NCBI RefSeq assembly: GCF_000971155.1
Contig: NZ_BBLX01000012.1
Location: forward strand, 29,093-93,092
DNA: 64,000 nt
Direction: 5' to 3'
Origin: Demequina maris
Lineage (GTDB): Bacteria > Actinomycetota > Actinomycetes > Actinomycetales > Demequinaceae
Shown: piece after piece, positions 37,017-45,389 of the stretch
Numbering within the stretch: position 1 is the first letter of the stretch
Layout of the letters: each line of letters opens with the position of its first letter
The notes under the pieces: generated by a model
Told to the model about the DNA's origin: nothing
What the model saw: only the letters and a program-made list of their open reading frames with translations
Database searches by the model: none
Position numbers and translations under genes: made by a program

Positions 37017-37061
37017 ACTTCTAATCCGCAGGTCGCTGGTTCGAATCCAGCCGGGGGCGCC
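37017..37061 (+). repeat. attR-like 45-bp duplicate of the tRNA-Arg 3' part
   Basis: Identical to 36253-36297 and starting inside the anticodon loop. It lacks the 5' half, so it cannot be a functional tRNA. It ends one base before the stop codon of the SRPBCC gene on the minus strand (37063-37065). Confidence 0.9.
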
Positions 37062-37062
37062 C

Positions 37063-37746
37063 TCAGGCCCCGCCCTCCGCGAGCCTCGCGATCTCGCGCA
37101 TCATCCGGCGGCTCATCACGAACGCGATCGCCTCGAGCGGGAAGCGCCCGAACGCGAGCCGGCTCCCCCAGTCGTCCGAGTAGTCGTACCGGCCGCGGGT
37201 GAGCAGCCGGCTCCCGCCGCCCGGGGCCTCCCGGACGACGAACTGCCAGGTCGCCGCTCCCCCGCCCTGCTCGCCGCCGACGTCGGCCGGCGCACCGACG
37301 AGCACGAGCGCGCGAGGCGGGTCGACGACCGCGACCCGCATCGGCGGCGCCTCCGGATGCAGGCGGATCTCGTCGCCGACGACCGGGTGCTGATGCTCGG
37401 GCAGCACCTCCGTCGTGTTGACGATGCGGCACCCGAGCAGGTTCTCGAGTGACTGGTAGGAGTAGAAGCCGCCGCGGCCCTGACCGATCTGCGCGATCCA
37501 CGGCCACACCGCCGCTGGCGGGGCGGCGACGTCGACGCCCAGGGTGTACGCCCACCTCGGGTCCGGCACGAGGTCGTCGCCCGGCAGCGCATCGGCCGCC
37601 TCGGTGCCGACCGTGCCCCAGTGCAGCCGCCCGTCACCGGCGAGCGGCGTGGCGGCGAGGTGCAGCGCGATGAGCCCGGCGCCCTCGAGCGCCGGCACGA
37701 TGCCGACGCCGGGCGGACGCGACCCTCGACGACCTCCAGCCCCCAC
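37063..37746 (-). CDS. SRPBCC-fold protein (polyketide cyclase/START-like)
   Basis: Up to 227 residues. The core reads VDVAAPPAAVWPWIAQIGQGRGGFYSYQSLENLLG, the typical beginning of the SRPBCC ligand-binding fold in actinobacterial proteins of this type, then DEIRLHPEAPPMRVAVVDPPRALVLVG and a C-terminal helix (FGRFPLEAIAFVMSRRMMREIARL). The start is uncertain: GTG 37698 would remove 16 doubtful residues. A likely membrane or signal helix at the N-terminus is only partly visible, and a second open frame continues upstream to 37883, so an N-terminal frameshift is possible. Ligand unknown. Its 3' end touches the right repeat of the mini-element. Confidence 0.65.
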   Translation of the reverse strand: MGAGGRRGSRPPGVGIVPALEGAGLIALHLAATPLAGDGRLHWGTVGTEAADALPGDDLVPDPRWAYTLGVDVAAPPAAVWPWIAQIGQGRGGFYSYQSLENLLGCRIVNTTEVLPEHQHPVVGDEIRLHPEAPPMRVAVVDPPRALVLVGAPADVGGEQGGGAATWQFVVREAPGGGSRLLTRGRYDYSDDWGSRLAFGRFPLEAIAFVMSRRMMREIARLAEGGA

Positions 37747-37986
37747 GGCGACCCCCTGCCCTCCCGCTCATCATGCTCCCGCGCCGCCGCCACCGCATCG
37801 TCGCTGCGCAGGAATCCGGGACCATAACCGTGCACAGGTCCCAGATCAGGACCGATGCCGTCCACTAGCCTGCGAGGAGGCAATCACGAGCTCGACCCGC
37901 AGCCCGTGTCGGCGACAGTCCTTCCGCGGGTCGACCGAGACACGTGCGTCGCGGCCGCCGCCGGGATGCGCGGGACGGGATGGACG
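37747..37986. other. Gap between SRPBCC gene and pntA
   Basis: A 240-bp divergent region with no confident gene. It holds a nine-base decamer variant (37794-37802) and ends with an exact copy (37982-37991) that overlaps the pntA start codon. No clear promoter hexamers are visible. Confidence 0.4.
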
Positions 37987-39546
37987 ATGCGCATAGGAGT
38001 CCCCGCGGAGACGCGAGCGGGCGAGCGGCTGGTCGCCGCGAGCCCCGCCTCCGTGGCCCAGCTCATCAAGCTGGGCTACCAGGTCGACGTCGAGAAGGGT
38101 GCGGGCACCTCCGCGAGCTTCCTCGACGAGCAGTACGAGGCCTCGGGCGCGACGCTCGTCGACACCGAGGCCGCGTGGAGCGCGGACGTCGTCACGTGCG
38201 TCAACGCGCCCACGCAGGAGCAGGTGTGGGGCCTGCGCGAGAACACGACCGTCGTGTCGATGATGTCGCCGCAGTCGAACCCCGAGCTGCTCGCGGCCCT
38301 CAACGAGCGCGACGCCACCGCCCTGGCCCTCGACGCCGTCCCCCGCGTCTCCCGCGCGCAGGCCATCGACGTCCTCTCCACCCTCTCGAACGTCGCCGGC
38401 TACCGGGCCGTGATCGAGGCCGCCGAGCAGTACGGCGGCATGTTCACCGGCCAGGTGACCGCCGCCGGCAAGACCGCCCCCGCCACCGTGTTCATCATCG
38501 GCGCCGGCGTCGCGGGCCTCGCCGCGATCGGCGCCGCCAGCTCGCTCGGCGCCCAGGTCCGGGCCTTCGACGTCCGCCCCGAGGTCGCCGAGCAGATCGA
38601 GTCGATGGGCGGCACGTTCGTCCACGCGCCCGAGGCGCAGCAGGAGATCAGCGCGGACGGCTACGCGAAGCCCCTCACCGAGGAGCAGCAGGCCGCCGCG
38701 ATGCGGGTGTACGCAGCGGAGGCCGCCAAGGCCGACGTCGTCATCACCACCGCGCTCGTGCGCGGCACCGCCCCCACGACGATCACGGCGCACGTGGTCG
38801 CGGGCATGCGGCCTGGCTCGGTCATCGTCGACCTCGCCGCCTCGGGCGGCGGCAACTGCGAGCTCACCGTCCCGGGCGAGACCGTCGTCTCGGACAACGG
38901 CGTGACGATCGTGGGCTACACCGACCTCACGAGCCGCATGCCGCGCCACACGTCGACGCTGTTCGGCACCAACATCGTGCACCTCATGGAGCTGCTGACG
39001 CCGGGCAAGGACGGCGTCCTGGTCCTCGACCTCGAGGACCCGGTCCAGCGCGGCATGACCGTCGCGCACGCCGGCGAGATCATGTGGCCGCCGCCGCCCG
39101 TGTCGGTCTCCGCGGCGCCCGCGCCCGCCGCGGCGCAGGGCCCCACCGAGGAGGAGCTCGCGGAGAAGGCGCGCGCCGAGGCCGAGGCCGCCGCGCGCAA
39201 GGCCAGGCGCCGCAACTGGCTCTACGGCGCCGGCGCGGTCGCCGCGCTCGTGCTGCTCTCCTTCGCGGACTCCGCGACGGTGCAGCACCTCACCGTCTTC
39301 GCCCTCGCGGTCATCGTCGGCTTCTACGTGATCTCGAACGTCAAGCACTCGCTGCACACGCCGCTGATGTCCCAGACGAACGCGATCTCCGGCATCATCC
39401 TCGTCGGCGCGCTCCTGCAGATCGGCTCGGACGACGCGGTGGTGTCGACGCTCGCGTTCATCGCCGCGGCCGTGGCCAGCATCAACATCTTCGGTGGCTT
39501 CCTGGTGACCTACAGGATGCTCGGCATGTTCCGGAAGGACGCATGA
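37987..39546 (+). CDS. pntA: NAD(P) transhydrogenase, alpha subunit
   Basis: A 519-residue subunit of the proton-translocating transhydrogenase, which makes NADPH from NADH at the expense of the proton gradient. Residues 1-370 are the NAD-binding domain I ([48 protein letters not shown]ossmann motif, and the [14 protein letters not shown] loop). An Ala/Glu-rich linker leads to four membrane helices ([15 protein letters not shown] onward). This is the E. coli-like fused form; many actinobacteria split it into PntAA and PntAB. The start ATG 37987 overlaps a decamer copy. The stop overlaps pntB (ATGA). Confidence 0.95.
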   Translation: MRIGVPAETRAGERLVAASPASVAQLIKLGYQVDVEKGAGTSASFLDEQYEASGATLVDTEAAWSADVVTCVNAPTQEQVWGLRENTTVVSMMSPQSNPELLAALNERDATALALDAVPRVSRAQAIDVLSTLSNVAGYRAVIEAAEQYGGMFTGQVTAAGKTAPATVFIIGAGVAGLAAIGAASSLGAQVRAFDVRPEVAEQIESMGGTFVHAPEAQQEISADGYAKPLTEEQQAAAMRVYAAEAAKADVVITTALVRGTAPTTITAHVVAGMRPGSVIVDLAASGGGNCELTVPGETVVSDNGVTIVGYTDLTSRMPRHTSTLFGTNIVHLMELLTPGKDGVLVLDLEDPVQRGMTVAHAGEIMWPPPPVSVSAAPAPAAAQGPTEEELAEKARAEAEAAARKARRRNWLYGAGAVAALVLLSFADSATVQHLTVFALAVIVGFYVISNVKHSLHTPLMSQTNAISGIILVGALLQIGSDDAVVSTLAFIAAAVASINIFGGFLVTYRMLGMFRKDA

Positions 39547-40952
39547 TGACCCTCACCTCGCTCGCCCAGGCGACCTACGTCGTCGCCGCCGTGCTGTTCG
39601 TCCTGTCCCTCGCGGGCCTGGCCAAGGAGGAGACCGCACGCCGCGGCAACATCCTCGGCATGGTCGGCATGGGCCTCGCGCTCGCCGCGACCGTGGTCCT
39701 CTCGCTCGACCAGTCCGAGCGCCCCGTGCTCGTCACGGCCCTGCTCATCGCGATGGTCTTCGCGATCGGCGCCTCGATCGGCACGTGGCGCGCCCGCACC
39801 GTCGAGATGACGCAGATGCCCGAGCTCATCGCGATGCTGCACAGCTTCGTCGGCGCCGCCGCGGTGCTCGTGGGCTTCAACTCGCACCTCACCGAGGAGG
39901 CCGACCCGGTCCACCAGATCGAGGTCTTCCTCGGCATCCTCATCGGCGCGGTCACGCTCACCGGGTCGATCGTCGCGTACCTCAAGCTGTCGGCGCGCAT
40001 GAAGTCCCGCCCGCTCACGCTGCCCGGCCGCAACTGGCTCAACCTGGGCGCGCTCGTCGCGAGCGCGGGGCTCCTCGCCTGGTACCTCGCCAGCGACAGC
40101 ATCGTGCCGCTCGCGATCATGACCGCGATCGCGCTGCTGCTGGGCTTCCACCTGGTGGCGGCGATCGGCGGCGGCGACATGCCCGTCGTGGTGTCGATGC
40201 TCAACTCGTACTCCGGCTGGGCGGCCGCCGCGGCGGGCCTCATGCTGAGCAACGACCTGCTCATCGTCACCGGCGCGCTCGTCGGCTCGTCCGGTGCGAT
40301 CCTCTCCTACCTCATGTGCAAGGCCATGAACCGCGCGTTCCTGTCCGTGATCCTCGGCGGCTTCGGCACCGAGGGCGGCACCACCGCGTCCGAGGGCCCG
40401 CAGGGCGAGCACCGCGAGGTCAAGGCCCCCGAGGTCGCCTCGCTCCTCGCCGGCGCATCGTCCGTGGTCATCGTGCCCGGCTACGGCATGGCCGTCGCAA
40501 AGGCGCAGTACCCCGTCGCGGACCTCGTCTCGACGCTGCGCCACCAGGGCGTCACGGTGCGCTTCGGCGTCCACCCGGTCGCCGGCCGCCTGCCCGGCCA
40601 CATGAACGTGCTGCTCGCCGAGGCGAAGGTGCCGTACGACATCGTGCTCGAGATGGACGAGATCAACGAGGACTTCCCCGAGACCGACGTGGTCCTCGTC
40701 ATCGGCGCCAACGACGTGGTCAACCCGTCCGCGCTCGAGGACCCGGGCTCGCCGCTCGCCGGCATGCCGGTGCTCGAGGTGTGGAAGGCGGGCCAGTGCA
40801 TCGTCTTCAAGCGCTCGATGGCCACGGGCTACGCGGGCGTCCAGAACCCGCTGTTCTTCCGCGACAACTCGGCGATGTTGTTCGGCGACGCGAAGACGCA
40901 GGTCGAGGCGATCCTCACGGAGCTGCGCTCGCGCGACGGCGCCGCGGTCTAG
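39543..40952 (+). CDS. pntB: NAD(P) transhydrogenase, beta subunit
   Basis: A 469-residue subunit with about nine membrane helices (residues 1-270) carrying the proton channel, then the NADPH-binding domain [55 protein letters not shown] and [14 protein letters not shown], all diagnostic. The start is the first ATG of ATGATG, overlapping the pntA stop by four bases. A decamer copy (40454-40463) encodes Ala-Ser-Ser in the NADP-binding region. A long perfect terminator follows. Confidence 0.96.
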   Translation: MMTLTSLAQATYVVAAVLFVLSLAGLAKEETARRGNILGMVGMGLALAATVVLSLDQSERPVLVTALLIAMVFAIGASIGTWRARTVEMTQMPELIAMLHSFVGAAAVLVGFNSHLTEEADPVHQIEVFLGILIGAVTLTGSIVAYLKLSARMKSRPLTLPGRNWLNLGALVASAGLLAWYLASDSIVPLAIMTAIALLLGFHLVAAIGGGDMPVVVSMLNSYSGWAAAAAGLMLSNDLLIVTGALVGSSGAILSYLMCKAMNRAFLSVILGGFGTEGGTTASEGPQGEHREVKAPEVASLLAGASSVVIVPGYGMAVAKAQYPVADLVSTLRHQGVTVRFGVHPVAGRLPGHMNVLLAEAKVPYDIVLEMDEINEDFPETDVVLVIGANDVVNPSALEDPGSPLAGMPVLEVWKAGQCIVFKRSMATGYAGVQNPLFFRDNSAMLFGDAKTQVEAILTELRSRDGAAV

Positions 40953-40963
40953 CTCCTACACCG

Positions 40964-41002
40964 CGAGGGCCCGATTCCCGTAGTACGGGAATCGGGCCCT
41001 CG
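40964..41002. terminator. Long hairpin terminator between pntB and the DUF4386 gene
   Basis: A perfect 18-bp stem around an AGT loop. The left arm is CGAGGGCCCGATTCCCGT (40964-40981) and the right arm is 40985-41002. It lies between convergent genes and can act in both directions. Confidence 0.9.
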
Positions 41003-41009
41003 TGCGCGT

Positions 41010-41702
41010 TCAGGCCGCGACGGCCTCGCGGGAGGACGATGCGGCGGGCGCCTCGGCCGGCAGGCGCAGCCCGCGCGCCAGCAGGGTGATCGCGAGGCTG
41101 ATCTCCCAGACGAAGATCGGGATGGCGGCGACCGAGCGCGCGGTCGTGACCTCGCCCTGGAGGCCGAACATCACGGTGAGGTTGGACGCGGTCACGAGCA
41201 CCGCGCCCGCGATGCCGACCGCCGGGATCCAGCGCGGCACCGCGCGCAGGCGCCACAGCACCGACGCGAGCACCACGGTGTGGACGCCGACCACGAGGCC
41301 CGCGCCCACGAGGAACGTGCCCGAGTACAGCTCGCGCAGCGCGAGCCCGGCGGCGCCGGCCGCCTCCCCCGCGTCACGCAGCGCGACCAGGGCGACCACG
41401 GCGGTCGCGCCGATGAGGATGACGCCGGCCTCGAGCCCGCGCAGGGTCACGTAGGACAGCGAGCCCACCCGCGCGTGGCGTCGCAGCAGCGGGAACAGGA
41501 ACAGCCCCGTGCCGAGCGCGGCGACGGCGAGTGCGACGTCGAGCAGCGCGCCGACGAGCTGCGGCGTGCCGGGGTCGGTGCCGGCGAGCCAAGCGTCGTC
41601 GGTGACCATCGGGCCGTAGAGGATCACGGCGCCGACGGACGTGACGTGGGTGACGAGGTACAGGGCGCCGGCGAGGGCGGCGAGGCGGCGATCGGTGTGC
41701 AT
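41010..41702 (-). CDS. DUF4386 family membrane protein
   Basis: A 230-residue integral membrane protein with about six hydrophobic helices. RRLAALAGALYLVTHVTSVGAVILYGP at the N-terminus and the central GTGLFLFPLLRRH are typical of DUF4386. The function of the family is unknown. It is divergent from a TetR regulator, with two palindromic operators in the shared promoter, so it is almost certainly the target of that repressor. The C-terminus contains a decamer copy (41034-41043). Confidence 0.85.
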   Translation of the reverse strand: MHTDRRLAALAGALYLVTHVTSVGAVILYGPMVTDDAWLAGTDPGTPQLVGALLDVALAVAALGTGLFLFPLLRRHARVGSLSYVTLRGLEAGVILIGATAVVALVALRDAGEAAGAAGLALRELYSGTFLVGAGLVVGVHTVVLASVLWRLRAVPRWIPAVGIAGAVLVTASNLTVMFGLQGEVTTARSVAAIPIFVWEISLAITLLARGLRLPAEAPAASSSREAVAA

Positions 41703-41734
41703 GGGGCTCCCCCTTCGAAGCTGCGGTGAACGCG

Positions 41735-41788
41735 AGGTGTACGGCGTACACCTATAACGCGTTCACAGTAAGGTGTATGACGTACACC
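41735..41788. promoter_or_regulatory. Two TetR operators in a divergent promoter
   Basis: Site 1 is the perfect palindrome GGTGTAC-GGC-GTACACC (41736-41752). Site 2 is GGTGTAT-GAC-GTACACC (41772-41788) with one mismatch. Their centres are 36 bp apart. A TATAAC box (41754-41759) lies between them, so binding would block the promoter. This fits autoregulation by the adjacent TetR protein and control of the DUF4386 gene. Confidence 0.8.
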
Positions 41789-41815
41789 GTCAAGAGATCA
41801 CGACGAGGAGATCCG

Positions 41816-42541
41816 ATGCCCGAGCCCGAGCACCCCGCAGGCCGACGTCCGCGGCTCACCCGCGAGCGCGTGCTCGAGGAGGCCGTGGCGCTCGCCGACG
41901 AGGCCGGGTTCGACGGGCTGAGCATGCGGACCCTCGCGGACCGGCTCGGCGTGGTGCCGATGGCGCTGTACAAGCACGTCCGCGACAAGGAGGCGCTGCT
42001 CGACGGGATGGTCGAGACGGTGCTCGCCGAGGTCCCGCCCCCGCCGGATGAGCCGGGCGCCGGGTGGAAGGCCGCCGCCCGCACCCGCGTGCTCGACACC
42101 CGGCGCGCGCTCCAGCGCCACCCGTGGGCGTGGCGCGCGCTCGAGACCCGGCCCGCCCCCACGCCGGCGATGCTCGACCACATGGAGGCGATGCTGCGCA
42201 TCCTGCGCGGCGGCGGCGTCTCGCCGCAGCTCACGCACCACGCGATGCACGCGCTCGGCAGCCGCATCTGGGGCTTCACCCAGGAGGTCGGCGCCTCCGG
42301 GCCGCCGCCCACCGACCCCGACGAGATCGCCGCCGTGATGGCCGCGATGGCGGCGCGGTGGCCCGCGGTGCTCGAGTCCGCGATGAGCGCGGGCCACGAC
42401 CCGGACACCACCGTGGGCGCCGGTTGCGACGACGACTTCGAGTTCGCGTTCGCGCTCGACCTCATCCTGGACGGGACCGAGGCGCTGGACGCACGCGGCT
42501 GGACGCCGTGGGAGGGCGTCGCCGCAGGTGCGGAGGGCTAG
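41816..42541 (+). CDS. TetR family repressor (TetR class with TetR_C domain)
   Basis: A 241-residue repressor. The N-terminal helix-turn-helix is LTRERVLEEAVALADEAGFDGLSMRTLADRLGVVPMALYKHV, the pattern of tetracycline-repressor-like proteins with the long C-terminal ligand domain (TetR_C_1). The start ATG 41816 follows GAGGAG. An ATG at 41777 overlaps the second operator and is unlikely. Ligand unknown. It probably represses the divergent DUF4386 gene and itself. Confidence 0.88.
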   Translation: MPEPEHPAGRRPRLTRERVLEEAVALADEAGFDGLSMRTLADRLGVVPMALYKHVRDKEALLDGMVETVLAEVPPPPDEPGAGWKAAARTRVLDTRRALQRHPWAWRALETRPAPTPAMLDHMEAMLRILRGGGVSPQLTHHAMHALGSRIWGFTQEVGASGPPPTDPDEIAAVMAAMAARWPAVLESAMSAGHDPDTTVGAGCDDDFEFAFALDLILDGTEALDARGWTPWEGVAAGAEG

Positions 42542-42550
42542 GCTGGGCCC

Positions 42551-43150
42551 GTGACCACCGATCCGCGGTTCGCTCGGAGCGCCGACGCGCTGGCCGACGC
42601 GGTCCTCGCGCTGGCCGCGGACCGCCCGATCGAGCGGGTGTCCGTGACGGAGGTGGCGCGCCTCGCCGGCGTCACCCGGGCGACGTTCTACAACCACGCG
42701 ACCTCGCCCGCCGCGCTGCTCGCGCAGGTGCTCGAGCGGGAGCTCGACGAGATCCGCGGCGACTTCCTCGGCCGGGTCGCGAACGGCCCGGTCGACGTCG
42801 AGCAGATCTGGCGCTCGTCCGAGCTCACGCTCGTCGACCACGTGCTCGCGCACCAGGCGGTCTACCGGCAGGGCCTCACCGCCGCGGACGACCCGCGCGG
42901 CTCGGTGCTCGCGACGCTGCTCGCCAACCACGTCGAGGTGAGCCTCGGCGCGCTCGCGCGGTCGCACGGCGCGCCCGAGGTGGGGCCGGAGGCGACGCGG
43001 GTCGCGATGGCCGCCGCGTTCGTGGGCCAGGGCACCGCGGGCGCCCTGCGCGCGTGGCTCAACTCCGCGCCTCCGCACGATCCCGCGGAGGCGGTGGACG
43101 CGCTCCTGTCGCTCATCCCGCCGATGTGGTTCGCGGTCGCGCGCGCCTGA
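42551..43150 (+). CDS. TetR/AcrR family regulator
   Basis: A 199-residue regulator with helix-turn-helix VSVTEVARLAGVTRATFYNH and a helical C-terminal ligand domain. It starts with GTG 10 bp after the preceding TetR gene, so the two are co-transcribed; two different TetR proteins in one operon is uncommon. It resembles the preceding one only in the DNA-binding part. It precedes the flavin oxidoreductase gene by about 106 bp and could control it. Confidence 0.85.
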   Translation: MTTDPRFARSADALADAVLALAADRPIERVSVTEVARLAGVTRATFYNHATSPAALLAQVLERELDEIRGDFLGRVANGPVDVEQIWRSSELTLVDHVLAHQAVYRQGLTAADDPRGSVLATLLANHVEVSLGALARSHGAPEVGPEATRVAMAAAFVGQGTAGALRAWLNSAPPHDPAEAVDALLSLIPPMWFAVARA

Positions 43151-43256
43151 GCCGCCCGTACCGCACCGCGTGCAGGAATCCCCCGGGACCTCCGGGTGTT
43201 CCTCCCCTCACCGGCACCCGTCATCATGGGACCGGTCCCCCCGTCGAAGGAAGCGC

Positions 43257-44366
43257 ATGACGTCAGCACTGTTCTCGCCCCTGCCCCTCCGCGCCGTCGA
43301 GGCGCGCAACCGCCTGTGGGTGAGCCCGCTGTGCCAGTACTCGTGCGAGGAGCAGGACGGCGTGCCCGGCGACTGGCACCTCGTGCACCTGGGCTCGTTC
43401 GCGCGCGGCGGCGCCGGGCTCGTGATGGCCGAGGCGACGGCGGTGCTCCCCGAGGGCCGCATCTCCCCGTGGGACACGGGCATCTGGGACGACGCGCAGC
43501 GTGACGCGTGGGCGCGCATCGTCCGCTTCATCCACGGCCAGGGCGCGCTCGCCGCGGTCCAGCTCGCGCACGCCGGCCGCAAGGCCTCGACGTACCGCGA
43601 GTGGACCGGCTCGGGCACCGTCCCCGCGAGCGAGGGCGGCTGGACCACGGTGGCGCCGTCCGCGATCGCCTTCGGCGGCTACGCCGAGCCCGTCGCCCTC
43701 GACGAGGACGGCATCGCCGCCGTGGTCGACGCGTTCGCCGAGGCGGCACGCCGCTCGCTCGAGGCCGGCTTCGACGTGCTCGAGGTGCACGCCGCGCACG
43801 GCTACCTCCTCCACCAGTTCCTCTCCCCCCTGTCGAACACCCGCGAGGACCGCTGGGGCGGCAGCCTCGTCGGCCGCGCGCGGCTGCTGCTCCACGTGGT
43901 GCGGCGCGTCCGCGAGGTGGCGGGCCCCGACGTCCCCGTCTTCGTCCGTGTCTCCGCGACCGACTGGCGCGAGCCCGAGGGCTGGACGCTCGACGACACC
44001 GTGACCGTCGCGCAGTGGCTGCGCGAGGCCGGCGCGGACCTCGTCGACACGTCCACCGGCGGCCTCGTCCCCGACGCCCGCATCCCGGTCGCCCCGGGCT
44101 ACCAGGTGCCGCACGCGACCGCGATCCGCGAGCGCTCGGGCATCGCCGCCACCGCGGTGGGCCAGATCGTGGACGCACGCCAGGCCGAGGCCATCGTCTC
44201 CTCCGGCCAGGCCGACGCCGTGTTCGTGGGCCGCGAGTTCATGCGCGACCCGCACCTGCCGCTGCGCGCGGCGCACGAGCTGGGCGCCGAGATCGACTAC
44301 TGGCCGCCGCAGTACCGCCGCGCATCCTTCACGGGCCGCCCGGAGCTCGTCGCCGCGGAGGCCTGA
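43257..44366 (+). CDS. NADH:flavin oxidoreductase (Old Yellow Enzyme, YqjM-like)
   Basis: A 369-residue FMN-binding TIM-barrel ene-reductase. VSPLCQYSCEEQDGVPGDWHLVHLGSFARGGAGLVM is the YqjM-type N-terminus, in which the Cys of PLCQY tunes FMN redox potential. QLAHAGRKAS and EVHAAHGYLLHQFLSPLSN carry the His pair that binds substrate. The phosphate-binding region is GQIVDARQAE...VFVGREFMRDPHLPLRAA. It reduces activated C=C bonds of enals, enones or nitro compounds. A GAAGGAAG ribosome site supports ATG 43257. A decamer copy is at 43515-43524. Confidence 0.94.
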   Translation: MTSALFSPLPLRAVEARNRLWVSPLCQYSCEEQDGVPGDWHLVHLGSFARGGAGLVMAEATAVLPEGRISPWDTGIWDDAQRDAWARIVRFIHGQGALAAVQLAHAGRKASTYREWTGSGTVPASEGGWTTVAPSAIAFGGYAEPVALDEDGIAAVVDAFAEAARRSLEAGFDVLEVHAAHGYLLHQFLSPLSNTREDRWGGSLVGRARLLLHVVRRVREVAGPDVPVFVRVSATDWREPEGWTLDDTVTVAQWLREAGADLVDTSTGGLVPDARIPVAPGYQVPHATAIRERSGIAATAVGQIVDARQAEAIVSSGQADAVFVGREFMRDPHLPLRAAHELGAEIDYWPPQYRRASFTGRPELVAAEA

Positions 44367-44370
44367 GCCG

Positions 44371-45387
44371 CTACGCGTCGACCGCGCGCGTCGATCCCCG
44401 CACCACGAGCTGCGTCGGGATCGGCGTGTCCGCGGTGTCCGCGGTGTGCTCCTCGAGCGCGACCAGCACCTTGTGCATGACGAGCCGCCCGAGCGCCTCG
44501 AAGTCCTGACGCATCGTGGTGAGCGGCGGGTAGAGGTAGCCCGCCTCCGGGATGTCGTCGAAGCCCACGACGCTCACGTCCTCCGGCACCCGCAGCCCGC
44601 GCCCGCGCAGGGCCGACAGCAGCCCGATCGACATCTGGTCGTTCGCCACGAAGATCGCCTGGCCGGGCTCGACGTCCAGCTCCGCGCCGAGCCGGTAGCC
44701 GCTCGCGGCGGACCAGTCGCCGACCGCCGGCTCGACCACCTCGAGGCGTCGCGCGGCGAGCTCGTCGCGCCAGCCGCGCTCCCGCTCCGCCGCATCCGGC
44801 GCGTCGCTCGGGCCCGCGAGGTGGAGGATCCGCGTGTGGCCGAGCTCGGCGAGGTGGCGCACCGCGGCGCGCGCGCCCCGGTACTGGTCGATGGAGACGA
44901 TGCGCGGGTCACGATGCGGCGTCGACGCCGCGGCGACCACGGGGATGCCGAGGTCGAGGCCCCGCACGACCTCGAGGGCGGCCGCCTGCGCGACCACCAC
45001 GACGATCGCGTCGACGCGCTGCCGCAGCAGCCCCTCGATGCTCGCGCGCACCACCGCGGGGTCGTCCTCGGGGGCGCTCACCGCGTCGACGCTGTAGCGC
45101 GCCTCCCGCGCCGCGATGTTGATGTGCATCGCCACGGCCGCGGGGCCGTGGTCGGTGACCGTCGGGGTGAGGAGGCCGATGGTGCGGGTGCGCCGCGTCA
45201 CCAGCGCGCGCGCCGCGGGCGACGGGCTGTAGTGCAGCTGCGCGATCGCCTTCTCGACCCGCTCCTTGGTCGCGGGCCGCACGTTCGGCATGCCGTTGAG
45301 CACGCGCGACACGGTCTGGTGCGAGACGCCCGCGAGCCGCGCGACGTCGAAGATGTTCGCGGCTTTCGCGCCCTTGTCCTCCGGCAT
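44371..45387 (-). CDS. LacI family transcriptional regulator
   Basis: A 338-residue repressor. The helix-turn-helix and hinge are IFDVARLAGVSHQTVSRVLNG and SPSPAARALVTRRTRTIGLL, with the usual sugar-binding core after them. It is the last gene of the sugar transporter operon (2 bp after ATPase 2) and most likely represses that operon; LacI-type palindromes lie in front of the binding-protein gene at 51.77-51.90 kb. The inducer is probably the transported sugar. Confidence 0.92.
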   Translation of the reverse strand: MPEDKGAKAANIFDVARLAGVSHQTVSRVLNGMPNVRPATKERVEKAIAQLHYSPSPAARALVTRRTRTIGLLTPTVTDHGPAAVAMHINIAAREARYSVDAVSAPEDDPAVVRASIEGLLRQRVDAIVVVVAQAAALEVVRGLDLGIPVVAAASTPHRDPRIVSIDQYRGARAAVRHLAELGHTRILHLAGPSDAPDAAERERGWRDELAARRLEVVEPAVGDWSAASGYRLGAELDVEPGQAIFVANDQMSIGLLSALRGRGLRVPEDVSVVGFDDIPEAGYLYPPLTTMRQDFEALGRLVMHKVLVALEEHTADTADTPIPTQLVVRGSTRAVDA

Positions 45388-45389
45388 GC

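Larger units (their letters stand above)
36253..37061. mobile_element. Mini integrated element at tRNA-Arg, bounded by 45-bp direct repeats
   Basis: The 45 bases from the anticodon loop to just past the tRNA 3' end (36253-36297) are repeated perfectly at 37017-37061, as expected for attL and attR of an integrase-type element. The 719 bp between them are visibly lower in GC than the flanks and use different codons. They hold one small membrane-protein ORF (36311-36844) and no integrase, so this is a decayed remnant or a satellite mobilised in trans. Confidence 0.75.

Noticed and set aside
37017..37061. A second tRNA-Arg gene
   Set aside because: Only the 3' part from the anticodon loop is present, with no D arm or 5' acceptor strand.
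37116..37883. Alternative reading frame across the SRPBCC gene
   Set aside because: Its translation is Arg/Ser-rich without SRPBCC motifs over most of its length; the 37063-37746 frame has them. A frameshift at the N-terminus remains possible.
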